The notes under the pieces are model-generated. The model had not been told where the DNA came from. It did no database searches and saw nothing but the letters and a program-made list of their open reading frames with translations. A stretch of DNA of 33,195 bases, taken from JAUREX01 sp044356825 (GTDB lineage Bacteria > Pseudomonadota > Alphaproteobacteria > Rhodobacterales > Rhodobacteraceae). Location: NCBI GenBank assembly GCA_044356825.1, contig JBIKVM010000010.1, positions 1 to 33,195 on the forward strand, given 5' to 3'. Made by a program: the position numbers and the translations under genes. The first letter of the stretch is position 1. Each line of letters begins with the position of its first letter. Shown piece after piece: positions 1 to 7,144 of this stretch.

Positions 1-106
1 GCGCAGTGGTCTGGAAGCAGATCGACCGCTTCTCCTCATCCGTCCAGAGCCGCTTCGTCCGACGCGCCACGCCACCACCATAGTGTCCACTATCGATGGT
101 GGACAC
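1..106 (-). CDS. tnpA: IS66 accessory protein TnpA, N-terminal part
   Basis: N-terminal part of the small IS66 accessory protein (about 130 residues in the family), cut by the window edge. The minus strand gives ARRTKRLWTDEEKRSICFQT, the typical start of this helix-turn-helix family. TnpA and TnpB are needed alongside the DDE transposase TnpC for IS66 movement. Two GTG starts are possible. The one at 106 has a GAGAG sequence about 10 bases upstream and is used here; the one at 70 lies nearer the usual family start but has only a weak GGTGG in front. If 106 is right, a hairpin covers the start codon. Confidence 0.6.
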   Translation of the reverse strand, partial: MSTIDSGHYGGGVARRTKRLWTDEEKRSICFQTTA

Positions 107-109
107 TAT
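80..109. repeat. 11-bp inverted repeat over the tnpA start
   Basis: Perfect 11-bp arms, ATAGTGTCCAC at 80-90 and GTGGACACTAT at 99-109, separated by 8 bases. In RNA from the tnpA strand this would form a stable stem-loop that includes the upstream GTG start candidate at 104-106. It could limit translation of tnpA from outside transcription, or be a protein-binding palindrome. Its function is inferred from position only. Confidence 0.55.
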
Positions 110-133
110 CCCGCACTCTCACACCGAGGCAGT

Positions 134-154
134 GCGGTCAGGCCGGACGGTTAC
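134..154 (-). repeat. IS66 terminal inverted repeat (left copy)
   Basis: A 21-bp terminal repeat, identical to the complement of 32935-32955 except for one base (C/G at the fifth position from the tip). It marks the boundary between IS66 and IS3 sequence. The two copies point towards the interior of the window from opposite ends, as expected for the opposite ends of two IS66 copies lying in the same orientation. Confidence 0.8.
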
Positions 155-380
155 CGAGCATCTGCTCGGCCAGTAGCTTCTTCAGCTTTGCGTTCTCGTC
201 CTCGAGCGCCTTCAGGCGCTTGGCCTCAGACACCGTCATCCCGGAATACTTCGCCTTCCAGGCATAGAACGTGCCCTCCGACATCCCATACTTGCGGCAG
301 AGATCGGCACACTTCGCGCCCGCCTCATGCTCCTGCAGGATGCCAATGATCTGCTCTTCCGTCAGCCGTGCCTTCTTCAT
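138..380 (-). pseudogene. IS3-family transposase OrfA, 3'-truncated by IS66
   Basis: OrfA is the small DNA-binding subunit of IS3 transposases; it is normally joined to OrfB by a programmed frameshift. The 80-residue product has the family helix-turn-helix (TEEQIIGIL, then LCRKYGMSEGTFYAWKAKY at about residues 27-45) and the leucine-zipper region (EAKRLKALEDENAKLKKLL). The IS3 match ends at LAEQML. The last few residues and the stop codon come from the inserted IS66 tip, so the zipper end, frameshift window and orfB are lost. It is therefore a remnant, not a working transposase. The start is the ATG at 380, about 60 bases inside the terminal repeat, which is normal for the family. Confidence 0.8.
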
Positions 381-443
381 CGTCCGTCCTCTCGATGGGC
401 CGGACTCTAATCGCAGATGGAGGAAAAATCCCGTAGCAGGTCA
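155..443 (-). mobile_element. IS3-family element, left half (orfA side)
   Basis: The left half of an IS3-family element reading leftward. Its outer end at 443 reads TGACCTGCTACGGGATTTTT on the minus strand, matching TGACCTGCTACCGGTCTTTC at 32004 on the plus strand: eleven identical bases and then close similarity, with the TG...CA ends usual for IS3. OrfA lies inside. The orfB half is missing here because IS66 sequence begins at 154; an orfB half truncated in the same way is at the other end of the window. Confidence 0.75.
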
Positions 444-444
444 C

Positions 445-522
445 AGCTTCTACAACACCCAGCGCCCGCATCAGGCACTGGACATGAAGACACCTGCTGA
501 GGCATTCGCCTTATCGGCTTAA
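445..522 (+). pseudogene. Transposase OrfB C-terminal remnant (IS3/IS481 type)
   Basis: A short reading frame ending at 522 translates to SFYNTQRPHQALDMKTPAEA and a few more residues. This is the typical end of IS3 or IS481 integrase-core transposases, where the YNxxRPHxxL...TPAE motif follows the catalytic domain. Everything upstream has been replaced by the end of the other IS3-family element at 443, so only the tail remains. It has the opposite orientation to the adjacent OrfA and comes from a different insertion sequence. Confidence 0.7.
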
Positions 523-566
523 CCTGTGCAGATTCCGCTGGGTCGTTACAGCTGTGGACCCTTATG

Positions 567-1739
567 TTAGAGTGACGCCTTGGCAAGTTCCAGGATATCC
601 GACCTGTAGCCCGGCCTAATCCACCGCTCGATCCCCCGCCAGTAGTTCGCGAAGGCGACGTCCACCAGATCGCCGACCTCCGACGGGGACAGGCCCAAAG
701 TGCCCGCTCCAGAGGTGAGTCCGATATCCGAAAGCAGTTTGTCGAGTAGGGCTGGCAGGGCCTCGGCCTGCTGGCCGACCGAATGGGACCGAAGCCCGTT
801 GTCGAAGATGGTGGCGACCAGAGCCAGCTTTTCCGCCCCGGCCGGGAGCGTCCAGCGCACCGTGGGTACGAGAAAGGCCGCGCAGGCCTCGCCGTGCGGC
901 GCGTCCTTCAGCGCGCCGAGCGCCTGTCCGAGCGAATGCGGTATGCCAACGCCGATGCTCGCCAGAGAAAGCCCCGCGAGATAGCAGGCCTCGGCCATCC
1001 CGGCGCGGGCCGCTAGGTTGGAGCCCTCCCGGCAGGCCGTGCGAATGTGGATCGCGAAGAGTTGCATCGCCCGAAGGCCGACCGTTTCCGTCCACCCGTT
1101 CGATTGCGAACCGAGGAATCCCTCGAAGGCATGGAGAAAGGTGTCGACGCCCGTGCTCGCGGTCAGGTGCGGCGGTTTCGAGACGTGCAGCGCCGGATCG
1201 ACAATGGCGACCACTGGCGCGCAACCCGGGTTCTTGATGGTTGCCTTGAGTTTCAGATCCGGTCGGCTCAGCACCGCGAAAGGCGTCACCTCGGCCCCGG
1301 TCCCAGCCGAGGTCGGCACGGCGACGATCGGCAATCCGGGCAACTTCGGGTCGCGATGCTCGACCCCGGCGCGGGTGGTGTAGTCCCACGCCTCGCCTCC
1401 ATGAACCGCGACCAGCGCTACGGCTTTCGCAGCGTCAATGGTGCTCCCGCCACCCACCGCGAGGACGACGTCGCACCCGGACCTGACCGCCTCGGCTGCC
1501 GCCGCATCACAGCTTGCGGCACGAGGGTTCGGAACGATGTCGTACCACTTTGATGCCGTTACCCCGGCCTCAGCGAGCTGCCGGCCCATCCTCTCTTCGA
1601 GGGGCGAGCCCTTGAGGAAGGGGTCGAGCATGACGAAGGCGCGCCGCCCGAACCGGCCGACCTCGGCGCCGACCGCATCGAAGGCGCCCACGCCGAAGGA
1701 CAGGCGTGTCGGCAGATCGACGACATAGGGCTTTCTCAT
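567..1739 (-). CDS. Iron-containing (type III) alcohol dehydrogenase
   Basis: A 390-residue NAD(P)-dependent dehydrogenase of the iron-dependent family (pfam Fe-ADH; includes FucO, 1,3-propanediol dehydrogenase and maleylacetate reductase). The N-terminal domain has the nucleotide-binding GGGS at residues 96-99 (AVGGGSTIDAAK) and the PTSAGTGAE segment at 142-150. The four metal ligands are present as D199, H203 (GVDTFLHAFE), H268 (GIPHSLGQ) and H282 (DAPHGEA). Length is normal for the family. It lies just downstream of the shikimate-dehydrogenase-like gene, with start and stop overlapping at 1736-1739, so the two are co-transcribed and translationally coupled. It probably interconverts an alcohol and an aldehyde or ketone intermediate of the pathway; the substrate cannot be read from the sequence. 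It is the last gene before the IS debris at the left edge. Confidence 0.88.
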   Translation of the reverse strand: MRKPYVVDLPTRLSFGVGAFDAVGAEVGRFGRRAFVMLDPFLKGSPLEERMGRQLAEAGVTASKWYDIVPNPRAASCDAAAAEAVRSGCDVVLAVGGGSTIDAAKAVALVAVHGGEAWDYTTRAGVEHRDPKLPGLPIVAVPTSAGTGAEVTPFAVLSRPDLKLKATIKNPGCAPVVAIVDPALHVSKPPHLTASTGVDTFLHAFEGFLGSQSNGWTETVGLRAMQLFAIHIRTACREGSNLAARAGMAEACYLAGLSLASIGVGIPHSLGQALGALKDAPHGEACAAFLVPTVRWTLPAGAEKLALVATIFDNGLRSHSVGQQAEALPALLDKLLSDIGLTSGAGTLGLSPSEVGDLVDVAFANYWRGIERWIRPGYRSDILELAKASL

Positions 1740-2686
1740 CGTCCTGTTCTTTCGCAGGCCAGTTGGCTGAGTTTTTCGAACACGGGGCCCGAGGTCGGGA
1801 TGTCGATAGCGAAGACCTCGGCGATCACGCGTGTCCAGCTAATGATGAAGTAACCCCAGCCATCCGATACCGTCAGGCACCGGGTCTCTTCCTGCGCGCG
1901 GGCCTGCGTGAGGAAGTCGAGGTCGCCGCGATAGTTGAATTCCCATAAGGTCGTCCGCTTGGGATATCGGACAGCGTCGGATGTCGGAGACCCGGGGGCG
2001 TCCTTTCCAAGGCCCGTCGCGTTGACCACGAGTGATCCCGGAGACAGCCCGGCAATCAAGGCATCCGTATCGGCGGGAGATGACGTCAGGACGTAGTCGA
2101 CGGGAATGCGGAAGCCGATCTGCGCGTGGATCGTCCGCATTTCCGCAAGACTTTCGGGGTCGACGGCGGTGATCGTCACCTTGCCGGGTCCGTCGCCCGC
2201 CGCTGCACGATTGTGGAGATGCAGCGAAAGCGCGAGGGCCGATCCTCCCGAGCCGAGGATCAGGACGTGTCCTCGGCCGTCTTTCCACGACCCCGGAGGC
2301 ACGAGCGTCTTGAGTGCCTGGCCGACCGTGATCGGGTCCATTGCTTGTCCGATCAGGCGGCCCTCGCGTTTCGAGATGGAACTCACTTCGTGCAGGGTGC
2401 GGGCGAAGGGATCCAGTTCGTCGAAGAGATCGGACGAGGCCTTCAGGAGATTGACCTTATGTGTGGTCACGAGCGCGCCGAGTGAAAGCGGGTCCGATTT
2501 GATGTGCGCGACCGCTTCCCGATAGAGCCTCGGGTCCGCACCCGGGGCGAAATCGATGCCGTTCAGTACGCCGTCGAGGCCGAGATACTCGGCCCAAACG
2601 GGAAAGATCGGCATGATCGACGACTTGGAGGTCGTCACACCGATGAAATGCATCGTGGGTCTTCGGGCCGGGTAGAGCGAGGGCAT
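1736..2686 (-). CDS. Shikimate dehydrogenase-like oxidoreductase (copy 1)
   Basis: A 316-residue protein with AroE-like architecture: an N-terminal substrate domain and a Rossmann domain (LILGSGGSALAL, residues about 136-147). The catalytic lysine is recognisable in VTTHKVNLL and the aspartate in QAMDPIT. The AroE Asn-Thr substrate motif is replaced by EVSSISK, and the C-terminal Gln helix by DGWGYFIISWTRVIAEVF. It is therefore probably not a biosynthetic shikimate dehydrogenase. A paralogue sits at 15290-16234 and matches over the whole length. The start at 2686 is chosen because it gives MPSLYPARRPTMHFIGV, which aligns with the paralogue's start, and is preceded by AAGGA; an upstream ATG at 2788 would put the GntR operator inside the gene. 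It is the first gene of the minus-strand operon with the iron alcohol dehydrogenase. Confidence 0.75.
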   Translation of the reverse strand: MPSLYPARRPTMHFIGVTTSKSSIMPIFPVWAEYLGLDGVLNGIDFAPGADPRLYREAVAHIKSDPLSLGALVTTHKVNLLKASSDLFDELDPFARTLHEVSSISKREGRLIGQAMDPITVGQALKTLVPPGSWKDGRGHVLILGSGGSALALSLHLHNRAAAGDGPGKVTITAVDPESLAEMRTIHAQIGFRIPVDYVLTSSPADTDALIAGLSPGSLVVNATGLGKDAPGSPTSDAVRYPKRTTLWEFNYRGDLDFLTQARAQEETRCLTVSDGWGYFIISWTRVIAEVFAIDIPTSGPVFEKLSQLACERTGR

Positions 2687-2751
2687 CGGGGGTCCTTCGA
2701 AACCGTTCGGAGCCGCTCGGACTTCGATCAACGGATGGGAGCACATAGGAC

Positions 2752-2780
2752 TTGCATAAATCATATATGATACATCATAA
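2752..2780 (+). promoter_or_regulatory. Possible promoter of the HAD/SMP-30 operon
   Basis: TTGCAT at 2752-2757 and TCATAA at 2775-2780 are separated by 17 bases and could serve as -35 and -10 elements for the rightward operon. The palindrome at 2760-2771 sits in the spacer, where a bound repressor would block RNA polymerase. The leftward operon must start from the same 166-bp gap. This is a pattern match only. Confidence 0.35.
2760..2771. promoter_or_regulatory. Putative GntR-family operator, site 1
   Basis: ATCATATATGAT is a perfect 12-bp palindrome in an AT-rich island between two divergent operons. The identical 12 bases occur at 5218-5229 in front of the transketolase genes. The FCD-type GntR regulator gene lies between the two sites. 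Two identical palindromes in the two promoter gaps flanking one regulator are best read as its operators; an AT-rich palindrome of this size fits FadR/FCD-type regulators. Confidence 0.65.
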
Positions 2781-2852
2781 GCGTCCATGACAAGCCAATT
2801 CTAGTCTGTCTTGGCCGCGCGTCGCGGTCGGGCACTGAAGAGGGAAGCGCAT

Positions 2853-3485
2853 TTGGTCCTGTTCGATCTCGACGGAACACTCGTGGACTCGAGTTCAGCA
2901 ATCCTGGACGCTTATCTGTCCGCAATCAGCTCGGTTCTGGGATACGACCTCGATCCGGACAAGGAGCATGTTCATGACCTCCTTCGTCGGCGGCCGATCG
3001 AGTATTTCAGGCAGCACTATCCTCCGGCTGCGGAAGCTTTGGCCGAGCACTATGCCCTCAACTACACCTCGGAATCGGTTGTCGCCTACGACGGTGTCAT
3101 GTCGTTGTTGGACCAATTGTTCGGGGTGGTGCCTGTGGGGATCGTTTCCAACAAGGGACGCGACCGGATCGCGTCCGACCTCAAGAGAGTGGGCCTCGAT
3201 CCCGCGCGATTCTGGGTGATCGTGGGCGCCGAGGACACGGCGCTTCGAAAGCCGCATCCAGAGCCGATCCTACGGGCGATTTCAGGGGTTCGGCCCGAGC
3301 CCGGACGTGTCTTCTATGTGGGCGACGGGCCGCACGACGTGATCGCCGCGAAGGCCGCCGGCACCACGGCTGTCGCGGTATCCTGGGGGTACTATCCCGA
3401 ACCGTCACTCTCCGCGGCAGAGCCGGAGCATCTCGTCTCGGATGTGGAGGGCCTCGCCACTCTTCTCCGAAGGGAACTCGCATGA
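2853..3485 (+). CDS. HAD-superfamily phosphatase (phosphoglycolate phosphatase-like)
   Basis: A 210-residue haloacid-dehalogenase-like hydrolase that should remove phosphate from a small phosphorylated metabolite in the cytoplasm. Motif I is FDLDGTLVDS with the nucleophile and acid/base aspartates at residues 5 and 7. Motif II is VSNKG, the lysine of motif III lies in LRKPHPEP, and motif IV is VGDGPHD. A helical cap follows motif I, as in the Gph/PGP group. The start is uncertain: TTG at 2853 is used because AGAGGGAAG lies about eight bases upstream and the product begins directly at motif I. A TTG at 2811 would add 14 residues but has no ribosome binding site. The stop overlaps the next start (ATGA at 3482-3485), so it is coupled to the lactonase-like gene. 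The substrate is unknown. Confidence 0.82.
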   Translation: MVLFDLDGTLVDSSSAILDAYLSAISSVLGYDLDPDKEHVHDLLRRRPIEYFRQHYPPAAEALAEHYALNYTSESVVAYDGVMSLLDQLFGVVPVGIVSNKGRDRIASDLKRVGLDPARFWVIVGAEDTALRKPHPEPILRAISGVRPEPGRVFYVGDGPHDVIAAKAAGTTAVAVSWGYYPEPSLSAAEPEHLVSDVEGLATLLRRELA

Positions 3486-4402
3486 CCGGGCATGGGGCAT
3501 ACACGGTCGTCGCCGAAGGGTTGGCGTTTCCCGAGGGCCCGCTTCTCTTGCCGGATGGCGATCTTGCTGTGGTCGAGATCGCGGGCGAACGCCTGACCCG
3601 GATCGGTCGGGATGGACGGAAGCACGAGATCTCTCCGCTTCCCGGTGGTCCCAACGGCGCCGCGATCGGCCCCGACGGCTGGATCTATGTCTGCAACAAC
3701 GGCGGGTTCGCCTGGATGCGGCAGGATGGGATCCTGCGCCCGACCGGTCCGGCGGCGGGTTTCACGGGCGGCTGGATCGAACGGATCGACCCGGAAACCG
3801 GCAAGGTGGAGCGGCTGCTTTCCGAGGTGAACGGCCTGCCGCTCACCGGACCAAACGACATCGTATTCGACCGGCACGGGGGATTCTGGTTCACCGATCA
3901 TGGCAAGAAGCATGGCCGCACGATGGATCTCGGCGCGGTCTACTACGTGTCGGACGGCTTGGCGCGACAGGTGGCCTTTCCGCTCCTGGGCCCGAACGGC
4001 ATCGGACTCTCCCCGGGCGAAAGCGAGCTCTACGTGGCCGAGACAGCGACCGGCCGCCTCTGGGCCTATACGATCGTTGCGCCCGGGCGGCTGGCGGAGT
4101 CCAACTGGCTTTCTCCTACAGGTGGCAGGCTCGTCTGCGGCCTGCCCGGTTTCCAACGCTACGACTCGCTTGCAGTCGAAGCAGACGGGACGATCTCCAT
4201 CGCCTGCCTGCGCGAGGGAGGGATTGTCTCGGTCAGGCCCGACGGAAGCTTGGTGCGAAGGGTTGCGACCGACGATCCATACACGACGAACCTATGCTTC
4301 GGGGCAGATGACCTGAAGACGGCGTATATTACCTTGTCGGGTACTGGCCGGCTGGTGTCGATGCGGTGGCCGTCTCAGGGTCTTCGACTCAACTTCACAT
4401 GA
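3482..4402 (+). CDS. SMP-30/gluconolactonase-family lactonase
   Basis: A 306-residue six-bladed beta-propeller of the SMP-30/gluconolaconase/LRE family, which opens sugar lactones with a divalent metal. The metal ligands of the family are visible as E18 (FPEGP), N172 (GPNGIGLSP) and D228 (YDSLAVEADG), with the substrate-side Asn at N125 (GPNDIVFD). Several blade repeats (PDGxIYV, xxGGFWFTD) are clear. There is no signal peptide, so it acts in the cytoplasm. It follows the HAD phosphatase with a 4-base overlap and has GAAGGG in front of its ATG. A lactonase beside dehydrogenases suggests that an aldose or cyclic sugar is oxidised to a lactone in this pathway; which one is not known. Confidence 0.85.
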   Translation: MTGHGAYTVVAEGLAFPEGPLLLPDGDLAVVEIAGERLTRIGRDGRKHEISPLPGGPNGAAIGPDGWIYVCNNGGFAWMRQDGILRPTGPAAGFTGGWIERIDPETGKVERLLSEVNGLPLTGPNDIVFDRHGGFWFTDHGKKHGRTMDLGAVYYVSDGLARQVAFPLLGPNGIGLSPGESELYVAETATGRLWAYTIVAPGRLAESNWLSPTGGRLVCGLPGFQRYDSLAVEADGTISIACLREGGIVSVRPDGSLVRRVATDDPYTTNLCFGADDLKTAYITLSGTGRLVSMRWPSQGLRLNFT

Positions 4403-4481
4403 AGGGCAGAGCTGCCCGGCCACGATTGCCCCGGCGAAGAGAGAATGGCATGCATGGACAGGCAGCTCGGGTGGATCGGCG

Positions 4482-5171
4482 ATGAACACACTTCCGAGGA
4501 TCAAGAGAGAGAACCTCTCAGAGCAGGTCTATCTCTCCATCCGCAGTTCGCTGATGGATGGCCAATACGCCCCGGGTGAGCGACTTATCATCGCGGGGCT
4601 TGCGGGACAGTTGGGTGTTTCGATCACTCCTGTCCGCGAGGCGATCTTCCGTCTCGTGTCCGAGCGGGCGCTCGAGTTCCAGGCGGCGACCTCGGTCCAT
4701 GTGCGCCGCCTCACTCCGGACGAGCTGCGAGAGATTCAGGTGATCCGGTCACATCTCGAGGGGGAGGCGGCGGCACAGGCCGCCTTGCACGTGTCACCTG
4801 CGGCGCTGCGTGAGATGGAGCGCCTCCAGTCAAGGTTTTCCGAAGCGGCCGCTTCCGACCCTTTGGAGGCATCACGGCTTAACCGCGCGTTTCACTTCGC
4901 TCTGGCGAAAGAAGCCGGAATGCCTCTGCTTGTGGCCACGATCGAGAGCATGTGGGCGCAGATGGGGCCGCTCATTCACCTCTATCACCTCAACACGCCC
5001 AAGCGCGATCTCGTCAGCGCTGAACATCCCCACTACGAGATCCTGCGCGCACTTGCAGCGCGCGACGCAGAAGCGGCAAGGGCGGCGATACAGGGGGACA
5101 TCGCCCTCGGTGTCGTGATGGTTTCGTGGCTTGAGGGGCGCGCCCGGGACCGACGCGTGGGCTTTTCGTGA
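4482..5171 (+). CDS. GntR-family transcriptional regulator, FCD (FadR-type) domain
   Basis: A 229-residue regulator. The N-terminal winged helix (about residues 8-75) has the GntR signature: LSEQVYLSIRSSLMDGQYAPGE and then GVSITPVREAIFRL. The C-terminal all-helical FCD domain (about 80-210) has probable metal and ligand histidines in NRAFHFAL and in EHPHYEIL, typical of regulators that sense organic acids or sugar acids. It lies 79 bases after the SMP-30 gene and 111 bases before the transketolase operon. Identical palindromes in the promoters on each side (2760-2771 and 5218-5229) suggest that it represses both operons and is relieved by a pathway intermediate. The start ATG at 4482 has GGTGGA upstream. 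Confidence 0.88.
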   Translation: MNTLPRIKRENLSEQVYLSIRSSLMDGQYAPGERLIIAGLAGQLGVSITPVREAIFRLVSERALEFQAATSVHVRRLTPDELREIQVIRSHLEGEAAAQAALHVSPAALREMERLQSRFSEAAASDPLEASRLNRAFHFALAKEAGMPLLVATIESMWAQMGPLIHLYHLNTPKRDLVSAEHPHYEILRALAARDAEAARAAIQGDIALGVVMVSWLEGRARDRRVGFS

Positions 5172-5186
5172 TGGTGATCGGGCAAA

Positions 5187-5215
5187 GGGACAAACCTCAT
5201 CTTTCTCTTTATAGT
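5187..5215 (+). promoter_or_regulatory. Possible promoter of the transketolase operon
   Basis: TATAGT at 5210-5215 is a good -10 candidate, with GGGACA at 5187-5192 seventeen bases upstream as a weaker -35. The GntR-type palindrome begins three bases after the -10 element, where a bound repressor would cover the transcription start. Prediction by pattern only. Confidence 0.4.
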
Positions 5216-5217
5216 AT

Positions 5218-5229
5218 ATCATATATGAT
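5218..5229. promoter_or_regulatory. Putative GntR-family operator, site 2
   Basis: The perfect palindrome ATCATATATGAT, identical to site 1 at 2760-2771, is located in the 111-bp gap between the GntR gene and the transketolase operon. The surroundings are similar too (TATATCATATATGATGT here and TAAATCATATATGATAC at site 1). Confidence 0.65.
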
Positions 5230-5282
5230 GTTACATTGGCCGGACATCGAGATTCGCTGAATCGACGTTGGAGAGGCTGGCC

Positions 5283-6146
5283 TTGGACAAGACGCGCTGG
5301 AACGACCTGCGACCGGACGAAGCGACGCTTGCCCGGCTGCGCGAGAGGGCGCAGTTCGTCCGTCTCGAGACAATCCGCCTGATTGAGATCGCCAAGGTGG
5401 GGCATTACACCTCAGTATTCTCGGCCGCCGAAATCTTCGCCGCGCTCTACTACGACGTCATGCGTCTCTCGGACGATCCGAAGTGGCCGGATCGCGACCG
5501 CTTCCTGATGGGCAAGGGGCATGCGGCCGTGGGTCTGTTCGCGATCCTCGCTGACAAGGGATATCTCCCGGAAGAAGTTCTCAACGGCTACACACGGCTC
5601 GGCAACCCGCTTGGCGATCATCCCGACATGCGAAAGGTGCCTGGTGTCGATTTTTCCTCGGGCTCCATCGGCCACGCCCTGTCGAACGGCGTTGGCATGG
5701 CGCTCGGGGGACGCATGCAGGGCCGCGACTTCACGACCTTCGTGATGCTCGGGGACGGCGAGATGCAGGAAGGTCAGGTCTGGGAAGCGGCACTCGCGGC
5801 GGCCCATCACGGGTTGTCCCGGCTTGTCGCCATCGTCGACCGCAACGGCTACCAGCTCGACGGCGCGGTGGACGACGTCATGGGGATCGAGCCGCTCGAC
5901 GCGAAGTGGCGAGGGTTCGGGTGGGACGTGGAGGTGGTCGATGGTCACGACCTCTCAGCACTGACCGTGGCCCTTCGCGCAGCCAAGGCAGACATCGCCC
6001 GCATCGCTCCTGCCTGCATCATCGCGAGGACCGTCAAGGGAAAGGGCGTCTCGTACATGGAAACTGAGCCCGGCTGGCACCTCGGTTATCTCGATCCGTC
6101 CGACGCCGAAGCGGCACGGGCGGAAATCCTGTCGAAGGTGATCTGA
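5283..6146 (+). CDS. Transketolase, N-terminal (TPP-binding) subunit
   Basis: A 287-residue protein corresponding to the thiamine-diphosphate-binding domain of a two-subunit transketolase, which moves two-carbon ketol units between sugar phosphates. The diphosphate/Mg motif GDGE at residues 157-160 is followed about 27 residues later by the Asn of VDRNGYQLDG, as in the family. MGKGHA (76-81), GDHPD (111-115) and SSGSIGHALSNGVG (125-138) are also present. Usual length is about 270-290. TTG at 5283 is preferred because GGAGAGG lies six bases upstream; an in-frame TTG at 5268 adds five residues and overlaps that site. The C-terminal partner follows one base later. The local operon and operator suggest a dedicated pathway enzyme rather than the housekeeping transketolase; apulose-4-phosphate transketolases are also of this split form. 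Confidence 0.9.
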   Translation: MDKTRWNDLRPDEATLARLRERAQFVRLETIRLIEIAKVGHYTSVFSAAEIFAALYYDVMRLSDDPKWPDRDRFLMGKGHAAVGLFAILADKGYLPEEVLNGYTRLGNPLGDHPDMRKVPGVDFSSGSIGHALSNGVGMALGGRMQGRDFTTFVMLGDGEMQEGQVWEAALAAAHHGLSRLVAIVDRNGYQLDGAVDDVMGIEPLDAKWRGFGWDVEVVDGHDLSALTVALRAAKADIARIAPACIIARTVKGKGVSYMETEPGWHLGYLDPSDAEAARAEILSKVI

Positions 6147-6147
6147 G

Positions 6148-7134
6148 ATGACCCTTTCAATGCGTCCTCGGTCTCCGAGTTCATGGCACTACCGTGAACT
6201 CAACATCAAGAATCCGGGGCTGGACCACTTGTCGAATGGTCTGGTGCGTCTCGTGGAGGCCGGCCATCCCGTCGTGGCCGGTTCCGCCGATCTCCAGTAT
6301 TCCAACGGGTTGAACCGCTTCGCCGAGCGCTACCCGGACCGTTACATCGGCTTCGGGATTTCGGAACAGAACATGGTCTCGGCCGCCGCCGGGCTCGCGG
6401 CCACAGGTATGATGCCCTATGTCGCAACGTTCGCATCGTTCCTCGGTCTTCTGACATGCGAACAGATCCGGATGGATGTCGCCTACTGTGCTCTGCCGGT
6501 CCGTCTCATCGGGCACCACACCGGAATCGCGATGGGGTTCTACGGCACCTCGCACCATGCGACCGAAGATATCGGCACCATGCGGTCCATCGCCGATCTG
6601 ACTGTTGTCTCGACGGCCGATGGCCCGCAGCTGGAGGCTGCCATCGTCGCAAGCGCCGATCACGACAGGCCGATCTATTTCCGCACGGGCAGGGGGCGCG
6701 AGCCGGATCTCTACCCGCAGGACACCACCTTCGTTTTCGGAAAGGCCATCCCTCACCTGATTGGCGAGGAAGTGACCATCATCGCGTGCGGTCTGCCGGT
6801 TCATCCCGCTGTGCAGGTGGCGAAGCGGCTCGAAGCCGAGGGCCGCAGCGTCGGTGTGATCGACATGCCGACCGTCAAGCCGCTTGACCGGGATGCCGTA
6901 CTGGAATCCGCCGCGCGCTCGTCCGCCATCCTCACGATCGAGGAGCACAACATCCTGGGTGGATTGGGATCGGCAGTCGCCGAGGTTCTGGCCGAGGAGG
7001 GCAGTCCCTGCCGACTCCATCGCCACGGTATCCGCGACGAGTTCGCCCTCATCGCGCCACCCACGCATCTCTACGCGCACTATCGTCTCGACGAGGCCGG
7101 GATTGAGGCGGTCGTTCGCGAGGTCATCGTTTGA
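6148..7134 (+). CDS. Transketolase, C-terminal (pyrimidine-binding) subunit
   Basis: A 328-residue partner of the preceding gene. It supplies the pyrimidine-binding domain, with the catalytic glutamate E73 in GFGISEQNMVSAAAGLA, and the C-terminal transketolase domain (VGVIDMPTVKPLD, then TIEEHNILGGLGSAVAEVL). The EHNILGGLGSAVAE motif is highly typical of split transketolases. The active site is formed only when both subunits pair. The ATG is one base after the upstream stop, with AAGGTGA as ribosome binding site inside the upstream gene's end. Substrates cannot be told from sequence; D-xylulose 5-phosphate-like ketoses are the default expectation. Confidence 0.9.
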   Translation: MTLSMRPRSPSSWHYRELNIKNPGLDHLSNGLVRLVEAGHPVVAGSADLQYSNGLNRFAERYPDRYIGFGISEQNMVSAAAGLAATGMMPYVATFASFLGLLTCEQIRMDVAYCALPVRLIGHHTGIAMGFYGTSHHATEDIGTMRSIADLTVVSTADGPQLEAAIVASADHDRPIYFRTGRGREPDLYPQDTTFVFGKAIPHLIGEEVTIIACGLPVHPAVQVAKRLEAEGRSVGVIDMPTVKPLDRDAVLESAARSSAILTIEEHNILGGLGSAVAEVLAEEGSPCRLHRHGIRDEFALIAPPTHLYAHYRLDEAGIEAVVREVIV

Positions 7135-7144
7135 GGACAAGGAC

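Larger units (their letters stand above)
1..154 (-). mobile_element. IS66-family element, 5' end (partial)
   Basis: This is the left tip of an IS66-family insertion sequence that runs leftward out of the window. The tip is at 154, where the minus strand begins GTAACCGTCCGGCCTGACCG. The same 21-bp sequence with one change is found at 32935-32955, and both start with GTAA as IS66 termini do. Inside it lie a hairpin and the start of tnpA. The element has inserted in, or recombined with, an IS3-family orfA, whose coding sequence stops being IS3-like exactly at 155. The rest of the element is not in the window, so whether it is intact is unknown. Confidence 0.8.

Noticed and set aside
4403..4430. 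GGGCAGAGCTGCCC as a terminator after the SMP-30 gene
   Set aside because: The stem is only five to six pairs with a tiny loop and no T run; too weak to call.
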